From Hydrotalea flava (GTDB taxonomy: Bacteria; Bacteroidota; Bacteroidia; Chitinophagales; Chitinophagaceae), in contig NZ_LUHG01000050.1 of NCBI RefSeq assembly GCF_001623405.1, positions 1 to 64,000 on the forward strand: a DNA stretch of 64,000 nt, given 5' to 3'. Within the stretch, counting starts at the first letter, position 1; every line of letters begins with the position of its first letter. The position numbers were made by a program, and so were the translations under genes. The notes beneath the pieces were generated by a model that worked only from the letters and a program-made list of their open reading frames with translations, had not been told where the DNA came from and did not search any database. Positions 18,861 to 28,524 of this stretch are shown piece by piece.

Positions 18861-20399
18861 TTATTGCATTATCATAATTGAAATGATTTCCTGAATACCA
18901 TTCCAAAAATTACCCATTTGGATATTTTCATTGGCCGCATGTTGATTATCATCGTAATTGGCAATGGGTATAGAAATGGCTTTGGCATTGAGTTGTTGTT
19001 CAATAACATACAAAGGCAAGCTGCCACCTGTGGAAGGCATGATTACTAACCCCTTTGTTGAAGTTGCAGCAAGTGCATGAATGATTTGCTGCGAAACCGG
19101 TAAGTACATTGGTGTTTTTTGCGCATTATACCCATCACTACAAATAACTTTGGCAATGAAGGGATGAGCCATTCGTTCCGCATCAGTAGGATCTCTGTTA
19201 ATGATGTAATAACCTTTATCTTGAATATGTTTAATGACTCTTTCTTGCTGTACTTTGTAATCGTTTCCGGGCACCAAACGTAAATCTAAACTTACTGAAG
19301 CGGTAGCAGGAATACTATTGGTAGACAATGCACCAAACTTTCCGCTTTCGATACCATTGATATTTAAAGTGGGTAAAAGAATGGCTTCAGATAAAGCAAT
19401 ATTTTTCATTTCCGGCATAATAAAACCGAATTGATGTTTCAATTCTTCATCATTTTGATCTAATTGTGCCAATACATTTTTTTCCAGATTGGATAAGGGC
19501 GTTACATCACTATAAAAATTTTTGATGGTAACATAACCGCTATTGTTTTTCATGGAAGATAATAAGCGAACCAGATTCCATGCAGGATTGGGTGCCCAAT
19601 TGCCATAGTGACCACTATGTAATGGAAATTTGCTTCCATATAAAGTGATGTCTATATGTGTATCGCCCCGAACGCCAAATGATATCAAATTTTTTCCAGA
19701 TGAGGGTTGTGGGCCATCGCAAATAATCCAAACATCAGAACAAAGCAGATTTTTGTATTTGAATAATACCTCAGCCAAATGTGGCGAACCGGCTTCTTCT
19801 TCGCCTTCAAAAAAGAACTTTACATTTACTGCAGGCGCAATATTTTTCTTTTTTAAAGCAATGTAGGCATTGATGATTGCCATTACACCGGCTTTATCAT
19901 CGGCAGCACCACGAGCATAAATTCGAAATTCATCCTGCAAATTATTAATAAATTCATCTTTCGTCAATGGCCTACCGCCAAGTTCAATTTTATTACTGTA
20001 TAAAGCAGGTTGAAAGGGATGTAAACCGATATGCCAGTTAGCGCTATCAACGGGCTGTCCATCATAATGGGCATAAAATACAATAGTTTGCCTGGCTCCG
20101 GGCACTATTACTTCTCCATATACTACCGGTGGTGCTGATTCATCTTCAGGAAAAAGAAAACGGGTATGTTCAATACCGGCAGATTGCATTAGCCGCATTA
20201 AATATTCCGCATTATTCTGCAAGGCCAACTTATTTACTGCAATATTGGGGATGGCAATAAAATCAATATAATCCTGCAGAATAGTGGCTTTGTTTTGCTG
20301 TTGATAATCTTTGAACCAAGGCAATGGATGCTTTTGCTGTGCCTGCACTTGCATGAAAGCTAAAAAAAAAGCAAACGATAAAATAATCAATCTATTCAT
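18861..20399 (-). CDS. Exported M20-family metallopeptidase (dipeptidase-like)
   Basis: The 512-residue protein starts at ATG 20399 with a signal peptide (LIILSFAFFLAFMQVQAQ, cleavage near residue 20), so it acts in the periplasm or outside. M20 landmarks are YAHYDGQPVD (first metal His and Asp), ARGAADDKAGVMAIINAY (bridging Asp), FFEGEEEAGSPHL (catalytic Glu), and a C-terminal His-containing NYDDNQHAANENI. The family cleaves dipeptides or carboxy-terminal residues using two zinc ions. It is coupled to the flavoprotein gene. Confidence 0.9.
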   Translation of the reverse strand: MNRLIILSFAFFLAFMQVQAQQKHPLPWFKDYQQQNKATILQDYIDFIAIPNIAVNKLALQNNAEYLMRLMQSAGIEHTRFLFPEDESAPPVVYGEVIVPGARQTIVFYAHYDGQPVDSANWHIGLHPFQPALYSNKIELGGRPLTKDEFINNLQDEFRIYARGAADDKAGVMAIINAYIALKKKNIAPAVNVKFFFEGEEEAGSPHLAEVLFKYKNLLCSDVWIICDGPQPSSGKNLISFGVRGDTHIDITLYGSKFPLHSGHYGNWAPNPAWNLVRLLSSMKNNSGYVTIKNFYSDVTPLSNLEKNVLAQLDQNDEELKHQFGFIMPEMKNIALSEAILLPTLNINGIESGKFGALSTNSIPATASVSLDLRLVPGNDYKVQQERVIKHIQDKGYYIINRDPTDAERMAHPFIAKVICSDGYNAQKTPMYLPVSQQIIHALAATSTKGLVIMPSTGGSLPLYVIEQQLNAKAISIPIANYDDNQHAANENIQMGNFWNGIQEIISIMIMQ

Positions 20400-20479
20400 G
20401 TATTTATTTTATTGTACGTAACAATACAGTCAATGCATTAGATTGCAGCCAAGTGAAAACACAATCAAATATACCATGC

Positions 20480-20515
20480 ACTTGATTTTCTGGATTATTT
20501 AGAATAAAATCAAGT
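20480..20515. repeat. Inverted repeat downstream of map
   Basis: ACTTGATTTT (20480-20489) and AAAATCAAGT (20506-20515) form a perfect 10-bp stem with a 16-nt loop, just after the map stop. No long T run follows, so a terminator role is uncertain. Confidence 0.5.
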
Positions 20516-20526
20516 ACTGAAACAGA

Positions 20527-21333
20527 TTATGCGTAATAACTGGTATTTAGATTCGTATTGCTTTTTTCAGCAGCTTCTATAATGCTATAATCAGATAGAA
20601 TGAGCGGATGCTCCTTCTTCACACAAACATCGTGTTCAAAATGTACAGAAACTTTGCCATCCCTTGTTCTAACCGTCCAGCCATCTTGTTCTGTATACAC
20701 GTCTTTGGTACCTAAATTAATCATCGGTTCAATAGCCAACACAAGATTTTCTTTCAGCTTTGGCCCATTACCGCGTTTACCATAATTAGGCACTTGTGGC
20801 TCTTCATGTAATGAACGTCCTAATCCATGACCTACTAATTCACGTACTACCCCATAACCCATTTTCTTTTCAGTATGTTCTTGAATGGCGAAAGAAATAT
20901 CGCCTACTCTGTTACCGGCTATTGCTTTTTCAATTCCTTTATAAAGGCTTTCTTTTGTAATTTTTACCAATTGCAATACTTCAGGTGCAACCTCTCCAAC
21001 AATAAAGGTATACGCATGATCGCCATGCCATCCATTTAAAATGACACCCATATCAATTGAAACAATATCACCTTCTTTAATTAGAGTATGATTCGGAAAA
21101 CCATGTACCACCACGTCGTTCACCGAAGCACATACTGAGTATGGATATCCGTGATAATTTAGAAATGAAGGAATAGCCTGATGATCTTTCACAAATTCAA
21201 AACAAAGTTTATCTATTTGTAAGGTAGTAACGCCGGGTTTTAAAAATGTAGCAACAGCCGTTAATGTTTTACTAACCAGCAAAGCGGCTTCTTTCATCAA
21301 TGCAATTTCCTGTTCAGTTTTAGCATACATCAT
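20527..21333 (-). CDS. map: Methionine aminopeptidase, type I
   Basis: MetAP removes the initiator methionine from nascent proteins. The metal ligands are visible in IPSFLNYHGYPYSVCASVNDVVVHGFP, VSIDMGVILNGWHGDHAYTF (two Asp), VGHGLGRSLHEEPQVPNYG (His) and LAIEPM plus HFEHDV (Glu). The start ATG 21333 (MMYAKTEQEIALMKEAA) fits the family; ATG 21357 would add eight residues. It follows secY, as in many bacteria, but an intrinsic terminator lies between them. A C-terminal tail of about 20 residues is not conserved. Confidence 0.96.
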   Translation of the reverse strand: MMYAKTEQEIALMKEAALLVSKTLTAVATFLKPGVTTLQIDKLCFEFVKDHQAIPSFLNYHGYPYSVCASVNDVVVHGFPNHTLIKEGDIVSIDMGVILNGWHGDHAYTFIVGEVAPEVLQLVKITKESLYKGIEKAIAGNRVGDISFAIQEHTEKKMGYGVVRELVGHGLGRSLHEEPQVPNYGKRGNGPKLKENLVLAIEPMINLGTKDVYTEQDGWTVRTRDGKVSVHFEHDVCVKKEHPLILSDYSIIEAAEKSNTNLNTSYYA

Positions 21334-21424
21334 ATTTACATTATTTCTTCGTGACATTTGAAAATAAAATTAATTGATTCAATTTAAATTAGTGCTATTA
21401 TCTAAAGTATAAATGGAACGTCAA

Positions 21425-21461
21425 TAAAAAGAAAACCTGCTGAGCCAAGGCTCAACAGGTT
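21425..21461 (-). terminator. Intrinsic terminator between secY and map
   Basis: A 13-bp stem, AACCTG.TGAGCC with GGCTCA.CAGGTT and one G-T pair, closes on a 2-nt AA gap and is followed by TTCTTTTTA on the minus strand. It marks the end of the S10-spc transcription unit. Confidence 0.8.
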
Positions 21462-21487
21462 AATATTTAAAAAGCAATTCTTCAATA

Positions 21488-22840
21488 TTATAATACAGAA
21501 GATGTTACACCTTGCCTTCCCTGTATTCTACCGCCACCAGACATTAATCCATCGTACTGACGCATTAATAAATAGGTTTCTATTTGTTGCAGTGTATCTA
21601 AAATTACCGCTACCATAATTAACAAAGAGGTACCTCCATAAAACGTACTGAATGAACTAGTTACACCTAATTTTTGAGCAAAACCTGGCATGATACCTAC
21701 AATTGCAAGAAAAATGGCACCGGGTAAGGTTACTTTATCCATAATAGCGCCTATAAAGTCTGTTGTAGGTTGGCCGGGTTTAACACCGGGTATAAAACCG
21801 TTATTACGCTTTAAATCTTCAGAAATCTGTTTGGGGTTGAATATTAAAGCGGTATACAAGAAGGTAAATCCAATTACCATAACACCATAAATCAGCATGT
21901 ACCAAGGGTTACTGTGATCATTGAATATTTTTATAATTCCTTTTGCAGATTCAATATTAGTGAAAGAAACCAATGTAGGTAAAAACATAATTGCCTGTGC
22001 AAAGATGATAGGCATTACACCTGCACTATTCACTTTTACCGGTAAAAATTGTCTTGCACCGCCAAACTGACGATTGCCTATAATTTGTTTGGCGTAATTC
22101 ACAGGTATTTTACGTACACCTTGCACCAATATAATTAAGCTCATAATGACAGCAACCAGAATGGCAATTTCAATCAGGAAAATTAATAAACCACCACCCG
22201 CTTTTTCACTTTTTGCAGAAAATTCCTGAATGGTTGCCTGAGGAAAACGTGCTAATATACCCACCATGATAATAATAGAGGTACCATTCCCCAAACCTTT
22301 ATCCTGGATTCTTTCTCCTAACCACATTACAAACAAAGTTCCTGCTGAAAGTGTGATAACAGTGGTAATTGTAAATACTGTTCTGTCTAATAAAATAGCC
22401 TGTGCATAACCGCCCTGTGGGTTAGTTAAATAAGCAACATAAGCACCTGCCTGAAAAGCGGTTACAATTACAGTTAAATAACGAGTCCATTGGTTAATTT
22501 TATTCTGACCGCTGGTACCTTCTTTTTGAATTTTTTGTAATTGAGGCACTAAAATGGTCATTAACTGCATAAAAATAGAGGCAGATATATAAGGCATAAT
22601 GCCCAATGCAAAAATGGAAGCTTGTGTAAAAGCTCCACCTGCAAAAGTATCGAACAAACCTAACAGACCTTTATTTGCTGCATTTAATTTTGCCTGATCT
22701 AATAAATTCGGGTCAATTCCGGGCAATACCACATGGGTGCCAAACCGGTATACTAATATTAAAGCAAGCGTTACAATAATTTTATCACGCAACTCTTCAA
22801 TACCCCAAATATTCTTAATTGTTTTGATGAATTTTTTCAC
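21488..22840 (-). CDS. secY: Preprotein translocase subunit SecY
   Basis: The 450-residue channel protein of the Sec translocon has ten hydrophobic segments. It has the SecY signatures GIMPYISASIFMQLM and NKGLGNGTSIIIMVGI-like QDKGLGNGTS. The C-terminal LLMRQYDGLMSGGGRIQGR tail is typical of the lineage. The start codon is GTG at 22840. It is the last gene before the terminator closing the ribosomal operon. Confidence 0.97.
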   Translation of the reverse strand: MKKFIKTIKNIWGIEELRDKIIVTLALILVYRFGTHVVLPGIDPNLLDQAKLNAANKGLLGLFDTFAGGAFTQASIFALGIMPYISASIFMQLMTILVPQLQKIQKEGTSGQNKINQWTRYLTVIVTAFQAGAYVAYLTNPQGGYAQAILLDRTVFTITTVITLSAGTLFVMWLGERIQDKGLGNGTSIIIMVGILARFPQATIQEFSAKSEKAGGGLLIFLIEIAILVAVIMSLIILVQGVRKIPVNYAKQIIGNRQFGGARQFLPVKVNSAGVMPIIFAQAIMFLPTLVSFTNIESAKGIIKIFNDHSNPWYMLIYGVMVIGFTFLYTALIFNPKQISEDLKRNNGFIPGVKPGQPTTDFIGAIMDKVTLPGAIFLAIVGIMPGFAQKLGVTSSFSTFYGGTSLLIMVAVILDTLQQIETYLLMRQYDGLMSGGGRIQGRQGVTSSVL

Positions 22841-22914
22841 AAATACTGTTGTTAAGAGATTAAAACCTAAAGCATTTCAAACGCTAATGAATGCGGGGGG
22901 CAATATACAGTAAA

Positions 22915-23364
22915 TTATTTAATTAGCTCTACTGTACCGCCAACGGATTCAATGGCAGCTTTAGCTTTATCGCTAATCGCATTTACTTTAAAGTTTAACT
23001 TGGTTTTTAACTCTCCGTTACCCAGAATTTTAACTTTATCGGTTCTGTTCACCAATCCGTTAATGTATAAATTTTCTAGTGAAAATTCAGAGAAGGCATA
23101 TTTCTCATTCAAGGTTTCAATTTGTCCTAAATTGAATACTTTATATTCAACACGATTGATGTTTTTAAATCCACGTTTGGGCAATCGACGTTGAATGGGC
23201 ATCTGACCGCCTTCAAAAGCATTTTTACGTTGGTAACCGGCACGACTTTGTCCACCTTTGTTACCTTTTGTAGATGTACCACCTTTACCGGAAGCTTCAC
23301 CTCTGCCTAATCTTTTTTGTTTGTGCGTTGCACCTTCAGCTGGCTTTAAATTGTGTAGTTTCAT
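22915..23364 (-). CDS. rplO: 50S ribosomal protein L15
   Basis: 149 residues from ATG 23364 (MKLHNLKPAEGATHKQKRLG). It has the Gly/Lys-rich loop GRGEASGKGGTSTKGNKGGQ that penetrates 23S rRNA and the C-terminal globular domain ending VGGTVELIK. The frame upstream to 23457 is not part of the protein. It lies between rpmD and secY. Confidence 0.97.
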   Translation of the reverse strand: MKLHNLKPAEGATHKQKRLGRGEASGKGGTSTKGNKGGQSRAGYQRKNAFEGGQMPIQRRLPKRGFKNINRVEYKVFNLGQIETLNEKYAFSEFSLENLYINGLVNRTDKVKILGNGELKTKLNFKVNAISDKAKAAIESVGGTVELIK

Positions 23365-23480
23365 TTTTTTGATTTTGTACTTATCGGGGAATCGCCCCTC
23401 GCATGATGAATAAATGGTAATGCTAAATGGTATGTGATGAACGTTCACATAATACATTTAGCATGAAAAAATATAATTGA

Positions 23481-23663
23481 TTATTTAACTTCTTCTACCT
23501 TAACCAAATGGCTTACTTTGTTTAGCATGCCAACAATTTGTGGTGTTGCTTCCAATTCACGTGATGCATTTAACTTATTTAAACCAAGGGCTTCTAAGGT
23601 TTTCTTTTGACGTTCAGACCTGTCGATGCCGCTTTTTATTTGAGTAACTTTAATTTTTTTCAT
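23481..23663 (-). CDS. rpmD: 50S ribosomal protein L30
   Basis: The 60-residue protein ([15 protein letters not shown]) has the standard L30 length and the [19 protein letters not shown] core. It sits between rpsE and rplO in canonical order. Confidence 0.95.
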   Translation of the reverse strand: MKKIKVTQIKSGIDRSERQKKTLEALGLNKLNASRELEATPQIVGMLNKVSHLVKVEEVK

Positions 23664-23702
23664 AATCTTCAGAATTTTAACCTCAGCAAAATATGCTAAA
23701 GT

Positions 23703-24224
23703 TTACCCGTTAAAAACTTTATTTAATTTTACGTTACGATTTTTGGCAACTTGAATTGGCTCACGTAATTCGGTTAAAGCTTTAATGGTAGCCTTAACAA
23801 CATTATGCGGATTGGCAGAACCAAGGCTTTTGGCCAATACGTCGGTAACACCTGCACTTTCCAAAACAGCACGCATGCTGCCTCCAGCAATTACACCGGC
23901 TCCGTGTGCTGCGGGTTTAATTAATACTTTGGCTGCACCGGCTTTTGACCATTGTTCGTGTGGTATGGTTCCATGCATTACAGGAACTTTTACCAAGTTC
24001 TTTTTTGCATCATCAATACCTTTTGCAATAGCTTCCTGAACTTCTTTTGCTTTTCCCAAACCCTGGCCAACAATTCCTTTTTCGTTACCTACTACTACTA
24101 AAGCAGAGAAACTAAAAGTACGTCCGCCTTTTGTAGTTTTTACAACACGGTTAATTGCAACTACTTTTTCTTTCAATTCAATTTCGCCGGTTAGCTTTAC
24201 TTTATTTTCAGTTATTTTAGACAT
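23703..24224 (-). CDS. rpsE: 30S ribosomal protein S5
   Basis: 173 residues. The double-stranded-RNA-binding-like N-terminal domain ([20 protein letters not shown]) is followed by the C-terminal fold with [19 protein letters not shown]. It contributes to decoding fidelity at the 30S mRNA entry channel. Canonical place between rplR and rpmD. Confidence 0.97.
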   Translation of the reverse strand: MSKITENKVKLTGEIELKEKVVAINRVVKTTKGGRTFSFSALVVVGNEKGIVGQGLGKAKEVQEAIAKGIDDAKKNLVKVPVMHGTIPHEQWSKAGAAKVLIKPAAHGAGVIAGGSMRAVLESAGVTDVLAKSLGSANPHNVVKATIKALTELREPIQVAKNRNVKLNKVFNG

Positions 24225-24253
24225 GGACCTAAATTATTAAGTGTTTGTTTAGA

Positions 24254-24607
24254 TTAGAATTGAAGACCACCTTCTCTGGCACCATCTGCTACACTTTTCA
24301 CTCTGCCATGGTATAAGTTCCCGCCTCTGTCGAATACACAGGTAGTAATACCTAACTCTTTTGCTTTTTGTGCAATAGCAGCGCCCACCATTTTGGCTTT
24401 TTCAATCTTGGTTACTTTTTGAGCCACTAAATGTTTATCTCTTGAAGAGGCAGCAGCCAAGGTTATGCTATTATCATCATCAATTAATTGTGCATAAATT
24501 TCTGCATTACTTCTAAAAACCGATAAACGGGGCTTAGTAGCAGTACCGGCAACTTTTTTACGGATACGGTACCGGATTTTTTGTCTTTGAACAAGTTTAC
24601 TATTCAT
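24254..24607 (-). CDS. rplR: 50S ribosomal protein L18
   Basis: The 117-residue 5S rRNA-binding protein has [19 protein letters not shown] and the conserved C-terminal [26 protein letters not shown]. Canonical place between rplF and rpsE. Confidence 0.97.
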   Translation of the reverse strand: MNSKLVQRQKIRYRIRKKVAGTATKPRLSVFRSNAEIYAQLIDDDNSITLAAASSRDKHLVAQKVTKIEKAKMVGAAIAQKAKELGITTCVFDRGGNLYHGRVKSVADGAREGGLQF

Positions 24608-24656
24608 TTCTATTTATTTTGTCTTCCGATACTGCCGGAAGTGTCATTTATAATTA

Positions 24657-25211
24657 TTATTTACCAGCAGCTTTACCAGCTTTTCTTCTGATAATTTCAT
24701 CGCTATATTTTACACCTTTTCCTTTGTATGGTTCAGGTTTACGTAATCCGCGTATCTTAGCAGCCACCTGTCCTAATAATTGTTTGTCAATACTTTCTAA
24801 AGTAATGGTTGGGTTCTTACCTTTTTCAGTAGCAGTGGCAACTTTCAACTCTTTAGGCACTTCAAAAATAATGTTGTGAGAGTAACCTAATGATAAATCT
24901 AAAGTATTTCCCTGATTGGCAGCTTTAAAACCCACACCCACCAATTCCAAGTCTTTTCTAAACCCGTCTGTTACACCTTTCACCATATTGGCTAAAAGAG
25001 AACGGTACAAACCATGCATGGCACGATGCCGAATTTGATCAGTAGGTCTTTTTAAATTCACTTCAGTGTCAGAAATTTCAATCACAATATCTCTGTCAAC
25101 TGCTTGCTTTAATTCACCTTTAGGCCCTTTCACTGTAATTACGTTATCTTTTCCAAGTGTAACAGTAACGCCTTTGGGAAGTATTACGGGTTGTTTTCCA
25201 ATCCTAGACAT
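24657..25211 (-). CDS. rplF: 50S ribosomal protein L6
   Basis: 184 residues, two tandem alpha/beta domains, with the signature KGKGVKYSDEIIRRKAGKAAGK at the C-terminus, which contacts the sarcin-ricin region of 23S rRNA. It starts MSRIGKQPVILPKGV. Canonical order. Confidence 0.97.
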   Translation of the reverse strand: MSRIGKQPVILPKGVTVTLGKDNVITVKGPKGELKQAVDRDIVIEISDTEVNLKRPTDQIRHRAMHGLYRSLLANMVKGVTDGFRKDLELVGVGFKAANQGNTLDLSLGYSHNIIFEVPKELKVATATEKGKNPTITLESIDKQLLGQVAAKIRGLRKPEPYKGKGVKYSDEIIRRKAGKAAGK

Positions 25212-25296
25212 AGTCGTTTCGTTTTTTATAATTACAATTTAAGTTGTGTTCAGCCCCGACTAAAAGGCTTAATTATCTACTTAAATCAAAAAGTGA

Positions 25297-25695
25297 TTAA
25301 TAAATATAACAAAGCACTTCACCACCAACATTTTGCGCTTTTGCCTGTTTGTCGGTTAATACGCCTTTAGAGGTGCTGATAATAGCAATACCCAACCCAT
25401 TAATAACACGTTTCATATCAGCGGGTTTTGCGTATTGACGTAAACCTGGTCTGCTAATTCTTTCTAAAGAGCGAATAGCAGGTTGTTTACTCGTAGGATC
25501 ATACTTCAGTGCAATTTTGATAATACCTTGTTTGGTATTTTCTTCAAATTTGTACTTTAAAATATAACCCTGCTCATATAAAATTTCAGTCATCCGCTTT
25601 TTTAAATTAGAAGCGGGAATTTCTACCAGTCTGTGACCGGCCATTTGAGCATTACGAATCCTTGTTAAAAAGTCTGCAATAGGATCAGTTACCAT
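25297..25695 (-). CDS. rpsH: 30S ribosomal protein S8
   Basis: 132 residues. It starts MVTDPIADFLTRIRNAQMAGH, the universal S8 N-terminus, and has ISTSKGVLTDKQAKAQNVGGEVLCYIY at the C-terminus. S8 binds helix 21 of 16S rRNA and often feeds back on the spc operon mRNA, but no such site was identified here. Confidence 0.97.
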   Translation of the reverse strand: MVTDPIADFLTRIRNAQMAGHRLVEIPASNLKKRMTEILYEQGYILKYKFEENTKQGIIKIALKYDPTSKQPAIRSLERISRPGLRQYAKPADMKRVINGLGIAIISTSKGVLTDKQAKAQNVGGEVLCYIY

Positions 25696-25746
25696 TGTAT
25701 ATTAATTAAATGCTGTTCTAAATTTTGTTTACTAAACGGATTAAAA

Positions 25747-26016
25747 TTACCAGCTGGCTTTTGTTACACCAGGAATTTTACCATTTAAAGCCATGTCTCT
25801 GAATATTACCCTGGATACACCGAAATAACGCATATATCCACGGGGTCTGCCGGTTAACTGACAACGATTTTTTAATCGTACCGGTGAAGCGTTTTTGGGT
25901 AATAAATCTAAAGCAGCATAATCACCTGCAGCTTTCAGAGCAGCACGTTTTTCTGCGTACTTGGCCACCATTGCTTCTCTTTTTGCTTGTCTGGCTATGA
26001 TTGATTTTTTTGCCAT
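25747..26016 (-). CDS. rpsN: 30S ribosomal protein S14
   Basis: 89 residues of the zinc-free type: the CxxC pairs of the short zinc form are missing. Core [26 protein letters not shown]. Canonical place between rplE and rpsH. Confidence 0.96.
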   Translation of the reverse strand: MAKKSIIARQAKREAMVAKYAEKRAALKAAGDYAALDLLPKNASPVRLKNRCQLTGRPRGYMRYFGVSRVIFRDMALNGKIPGVTKASW

Positions 26017-26060
26017 AATTTTAATGTTGATTCTGAATGGGCAATTCGCCCATTTATATT

Positions 26061-26636
26061 TTAATTATTTTCTTTTTTTGCACTTTTAAAAGGCATTCCC
26101 AATTCTTTCAACAGCTCATATGCTTCTTCATTGGTTTGCGCAGTTGTAACAATGGTTATATCAAAACCGGTAATTTTATTAACTTTATCAATATCAATTT
26201 CCGGAAATATAATTTGTTCAGTTACGCCTAAAGTATAGTTACCACGCCCATCAAAAGCTTTATCACTAATTCCTTTAAAATCACGTACCCGGGGTAACGC
26301 TACAGATACCAGCCTGTCTAAAAATTCATACATTTTTTCGCCACGTAAAGTAACTCTTGCGCCAATGGGCATGCCTTTACGTAATTTAAAATTAGAAATG
26401 TCTTTTTTAGAATAAGTAGGTACGGCCTTTTGACCTGTAATTTGTTCTAATTCGTTTACGGCAACATCTACCAATTTTTTATCGGTAACAGCACCGTTCA
26501 CGCCACGGTTAATACAAATTTTTTCGATTTTAGGAGCCTGCATTACACTTTTATAAGCAAACTTCTTCATCAATACGGGAATTACTTCCTGGCGATATTT
26601 TTCCGCCATTCTTGGAGTGTATTTAGTTGTACTCAT
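26061..26636 (-). CDS. rplE: 50S ribosomal protein L5
   Basis: 191 residues, a 5S rRNA-binding protein, with [16 protein letters not shown] and [25 protein letters not shown]. Its ATG shares one base with the rplX stop (TAATG), so the two are translationally coupled. Confidence 0.97.
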   Translation of the reverse strand: MSTTKYTPRMAEKYRQEVIPVLMKKFAYKSVMQAPKIEKICINRGVNGAVTDKKLVDVAVNELEQITGQKAVPTYSKKDISNFKLRKGMPIGARVTLRGEKMYEFLDRLVSVALPRVRDFKGISDKAFDGRGNYTLGVTEQIIFPEIDIDKVNKITGFDITIVTTAQTNEEAYELLKELGMPFKSAKKENN

Positions 26637-26974
26637 TATTTAATAACCTCCCCTGATTTTTTTGATATTCTAATTAATTTACCTTCTTCTCGGCTTTTTT
26701 TAATTTTTGCAGGGCAGCCGGCTTTTGCATCCCAAAGCATTACATTACTGATATGCACAGGAGCTTCTATTTTAACAATACCACCTTTTGTATTTTGAGC
26801 ATTGGGTTTGGTATGTTTTGTCACAATGTTTACCCCTTCTACAACAACTCGTGCTTCATCAATCAGAACTTCTAATACCTTTCTGGGTTTTTTCAAGTCC
26901 TTGTCTTCACCGGCAATTACTACTACAGTATCGCCTTTTTTGATGTTAAATTTGGGTTTAAATCTTTTACTCAT
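26636..26974 (-). CDS. rplX: 50S ribosomal protein L24
   Basis: 112 residues with the N-terminal KOW motif ([25 protein letters not shown]) and [19 protein letters not shown]. An early-assembly 50S protein. It is preceded by a 124-bp gap with a hairpin and overlaps rplE by one base. Confidence 0.96.
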   Translation of the reverse strand: MSKRFKPKFNIKKGDTVVVIAGEDKDLKKPRKVLEVLIDEARVVVEGVNIVTKHTKPNAQNTKGGIVKIEAPVHISNVMLWDAKAGCPAKIKKSREEGKLIRISKKSGEVIK

Positions 26975-26993
26975 GGTGTTTACCCTTTTATAT

Positions 26994-27012
26994 AACCCTT
27001 TTTTAAAGGGTT
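26994..27012. repeat. Hairpin in the rplN-rplX gap
   Basis: AACCCTTT (26994-27001) and AAAGGGTT (27005-27012) are perfect complements with a 3-nt loop, about 20 bp upstream of the rplX ATG. It could regulate rplX or stabilise a processed 5' end. No U run follows. Confidence 0.5.
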
Positions 27013-27098
27013 AGTTATTTGTTTTGTTACCAGCTTTAAAATCTATATTCAGCTTCGTTGCGTCGCACACTTGTACAGTTGTTACGCTATGGAGCGAT

Positions 27099-27467
27099 TT
27101 ATAAAACCTCAGGTGCCAATGAAATAATTTTCATGTAACCTTTATCTCTTAATTCACGGGCTACCGGTCCAAAAATACGTGTACCACGTGGTTCATCTGC
27201 ATTGTTTAATAAAACAACGGCATTGTCATCAAAACGAATATAAGAACCATCTTTTCTACGTAATTTGTTTTTGGTTCTTACAATTACGGCTTTAGATACC
27301 GTTCCTTTTTTTATACCACCGGCAGGAATGGCATCTTTAACAGTTACCACAATTTTGTCGCCAATTTTGGCATAATCCTGGCCACTATTCCCAAGTACTT
27401 TAATACAAAGTACTTCTTTGGCACCGCTATTATCAGCTACATTTAGTCTGCTTTCTTGCTGGATCAT
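27099..27467 (-). CDS. rplN: 50S ribosomal protein L14
   Basis: 122 residues, the standard length, starting [19 protein letters not shown] and containing the signature [20 protein letters not shown]. Located at the subunit interface. Canonical order. Confidence 0.97.
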   Translation of the reverse strand: MIQQESRLNVADNSGAKEVLCIKVLGNSGQDYAKIGDKIVVTVKDAIPAGGIKKGTVSKAVIVRTKNKLRRKDGSYIRFDDNAVVLLNNADEPRGTRIFGPVARELRDKGYMKIISLAPEVL

Positions 27468-27522
27468 TGTTTAATAATTTGATAGTTAACAGGCTGCTAT
27501 GAGCAGGCTATCGATAATAATT

Positions 27523-27780
27523 TTATTTGGCTTTTTCAATCACCTCCACTAATCTCCAACGTTTGGTTTTGCTTAGTGGGCGGGTTTCCATTATTTTAAC
27601 CATATCACCAATTGTGCACTCATCTTTTTCATCGTGTGCATGGAATTTAGTCGTTTTCTTAACGAACTTTCCATAAATAGGGTGTTTTACTTTTCTTTCT
27701 ACAGCAACGGTAATGGTTTTAGCCATTTTATTACTGGTTACTACCCCAATTCTTGTTTTACGCAAATTTCTTTCAACCAT
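27523..27780 (-). CDS. rpsQ: 30S ribosomal protein S17
   Basis: 85 residues from ATG 27780 ([14 protein letters not shown]); a TTG at 27789 would add three residues and was not preferred. It has an OB-fold and the signature [23 protein letters not shown]. Canonical order. Confidence 0.96.
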   Translation of the reverse strand: MVERNLRKTRIGVVTSNKMAKTITVAVERKVKHPIYGKFVKKTTKFHAHDEKDECTIGDMVKIMETRPLSKTKRWRLVEVIEKAK

Positions 27781-27800
27781 TGTTAGCAATTTATTGGTTA

Positions 27801-28007
27801 TTAAGCCATAGCTCTGTTATGTAATGCCGTTTTTAAACGGGCAATATCTTTTCTTAACTCACGAATACTCATTGGGTTTTCCAATGGAGAAATTGCGTGT
27901 GCAAATTCTAATTTCTTTAACCTAAGGGTATCTTCCTCGATTCTGGCTTTAATGTCAGATTCAGTCATCTCCTTCAGGCTCTTATTAAAATCAAATTTTT
28001 TTGCCAT
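27801..28007 (-). CDS. rpmC: 50S ribosomal protein L29
   Basis: 68 residues, a two-helix protein at the polypeptide exit tunnel. It has the conserved [16 protein letters not shown]-terminus. Canonical place between rplP and rpsQ. Confidence 0.95.
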   Translation of the reverse strand: MAKKFDFNKSLKEMTESDIKARIEEDTLRLKKLEFAHAISPLENPMSIRELRKDIARLKTALHNRAMA

Positions 28008-28032
28008 TGCAAATAATATTAAAATGTTTATT

Positions 28033-28452
28033 TTATGCTTGCAAATCTCTTCTTACAATAAATTTGGTTGCAATTGGTAATTTTTGAGCTGCCAAATGCA
28101 ATGCTTCTCTGGCAACTGTTTCACTTACACCATCACACTCAAAAATAATACGACCCGGTTCCACTACAGCAGCCCAAAATTCAGGGTTACCTTTACCTTT
28201 ACCCATCCTTACCTCTAAAGGTTTACGGGTAATAATTTTATCGGGGAATACTCTAATCCAAACGTTTCCTTCACGCTTCATGGCACGTGTCATACTTTGT
28301 CTGGCAGCTTCAATCTGACGATTGGTTAACCAAATGGGTTCTAAAGCTTTTAATGCAAACGAACCGAAAGCAATAGAGGTGCCCCTTTTAGCAACATTCC
28401 GAATGCGGCCTTTTTGTTGTTTTCTATGTTTACTTCTTTTTGGCTGTAACAT
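28033..28452 (-). CDS. rplP: 50S ribosomal protein L16
   Basis: 139 residues with [16 protein letters not shown] at the start, [23 protein letters not shown] and the [19 protein letters not shown] region that helps position the A-site tRNA. Canonical order. Confidence 0.97.
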   Translation of the reverse strand: MLQPKRSKHRKQQKGRIRNVAKRGTSIAFGSFALKALEPIWLTNRQIEAARQSMTRAMKREGNVWIRVFPDKIITRKPLEVRMGKGKGNPEFWAAVVEPGRIIFECDGVSETVAREALHLAAQKLPIATKFIVRRDLQA

Positions 28453-28524
28453 TTTTTTGTTGTTTTTACACAGTATTTACTGTGCGGTATTCAAAAAAAG
28501 TATAGCAAATTGCTAGTACCTATT

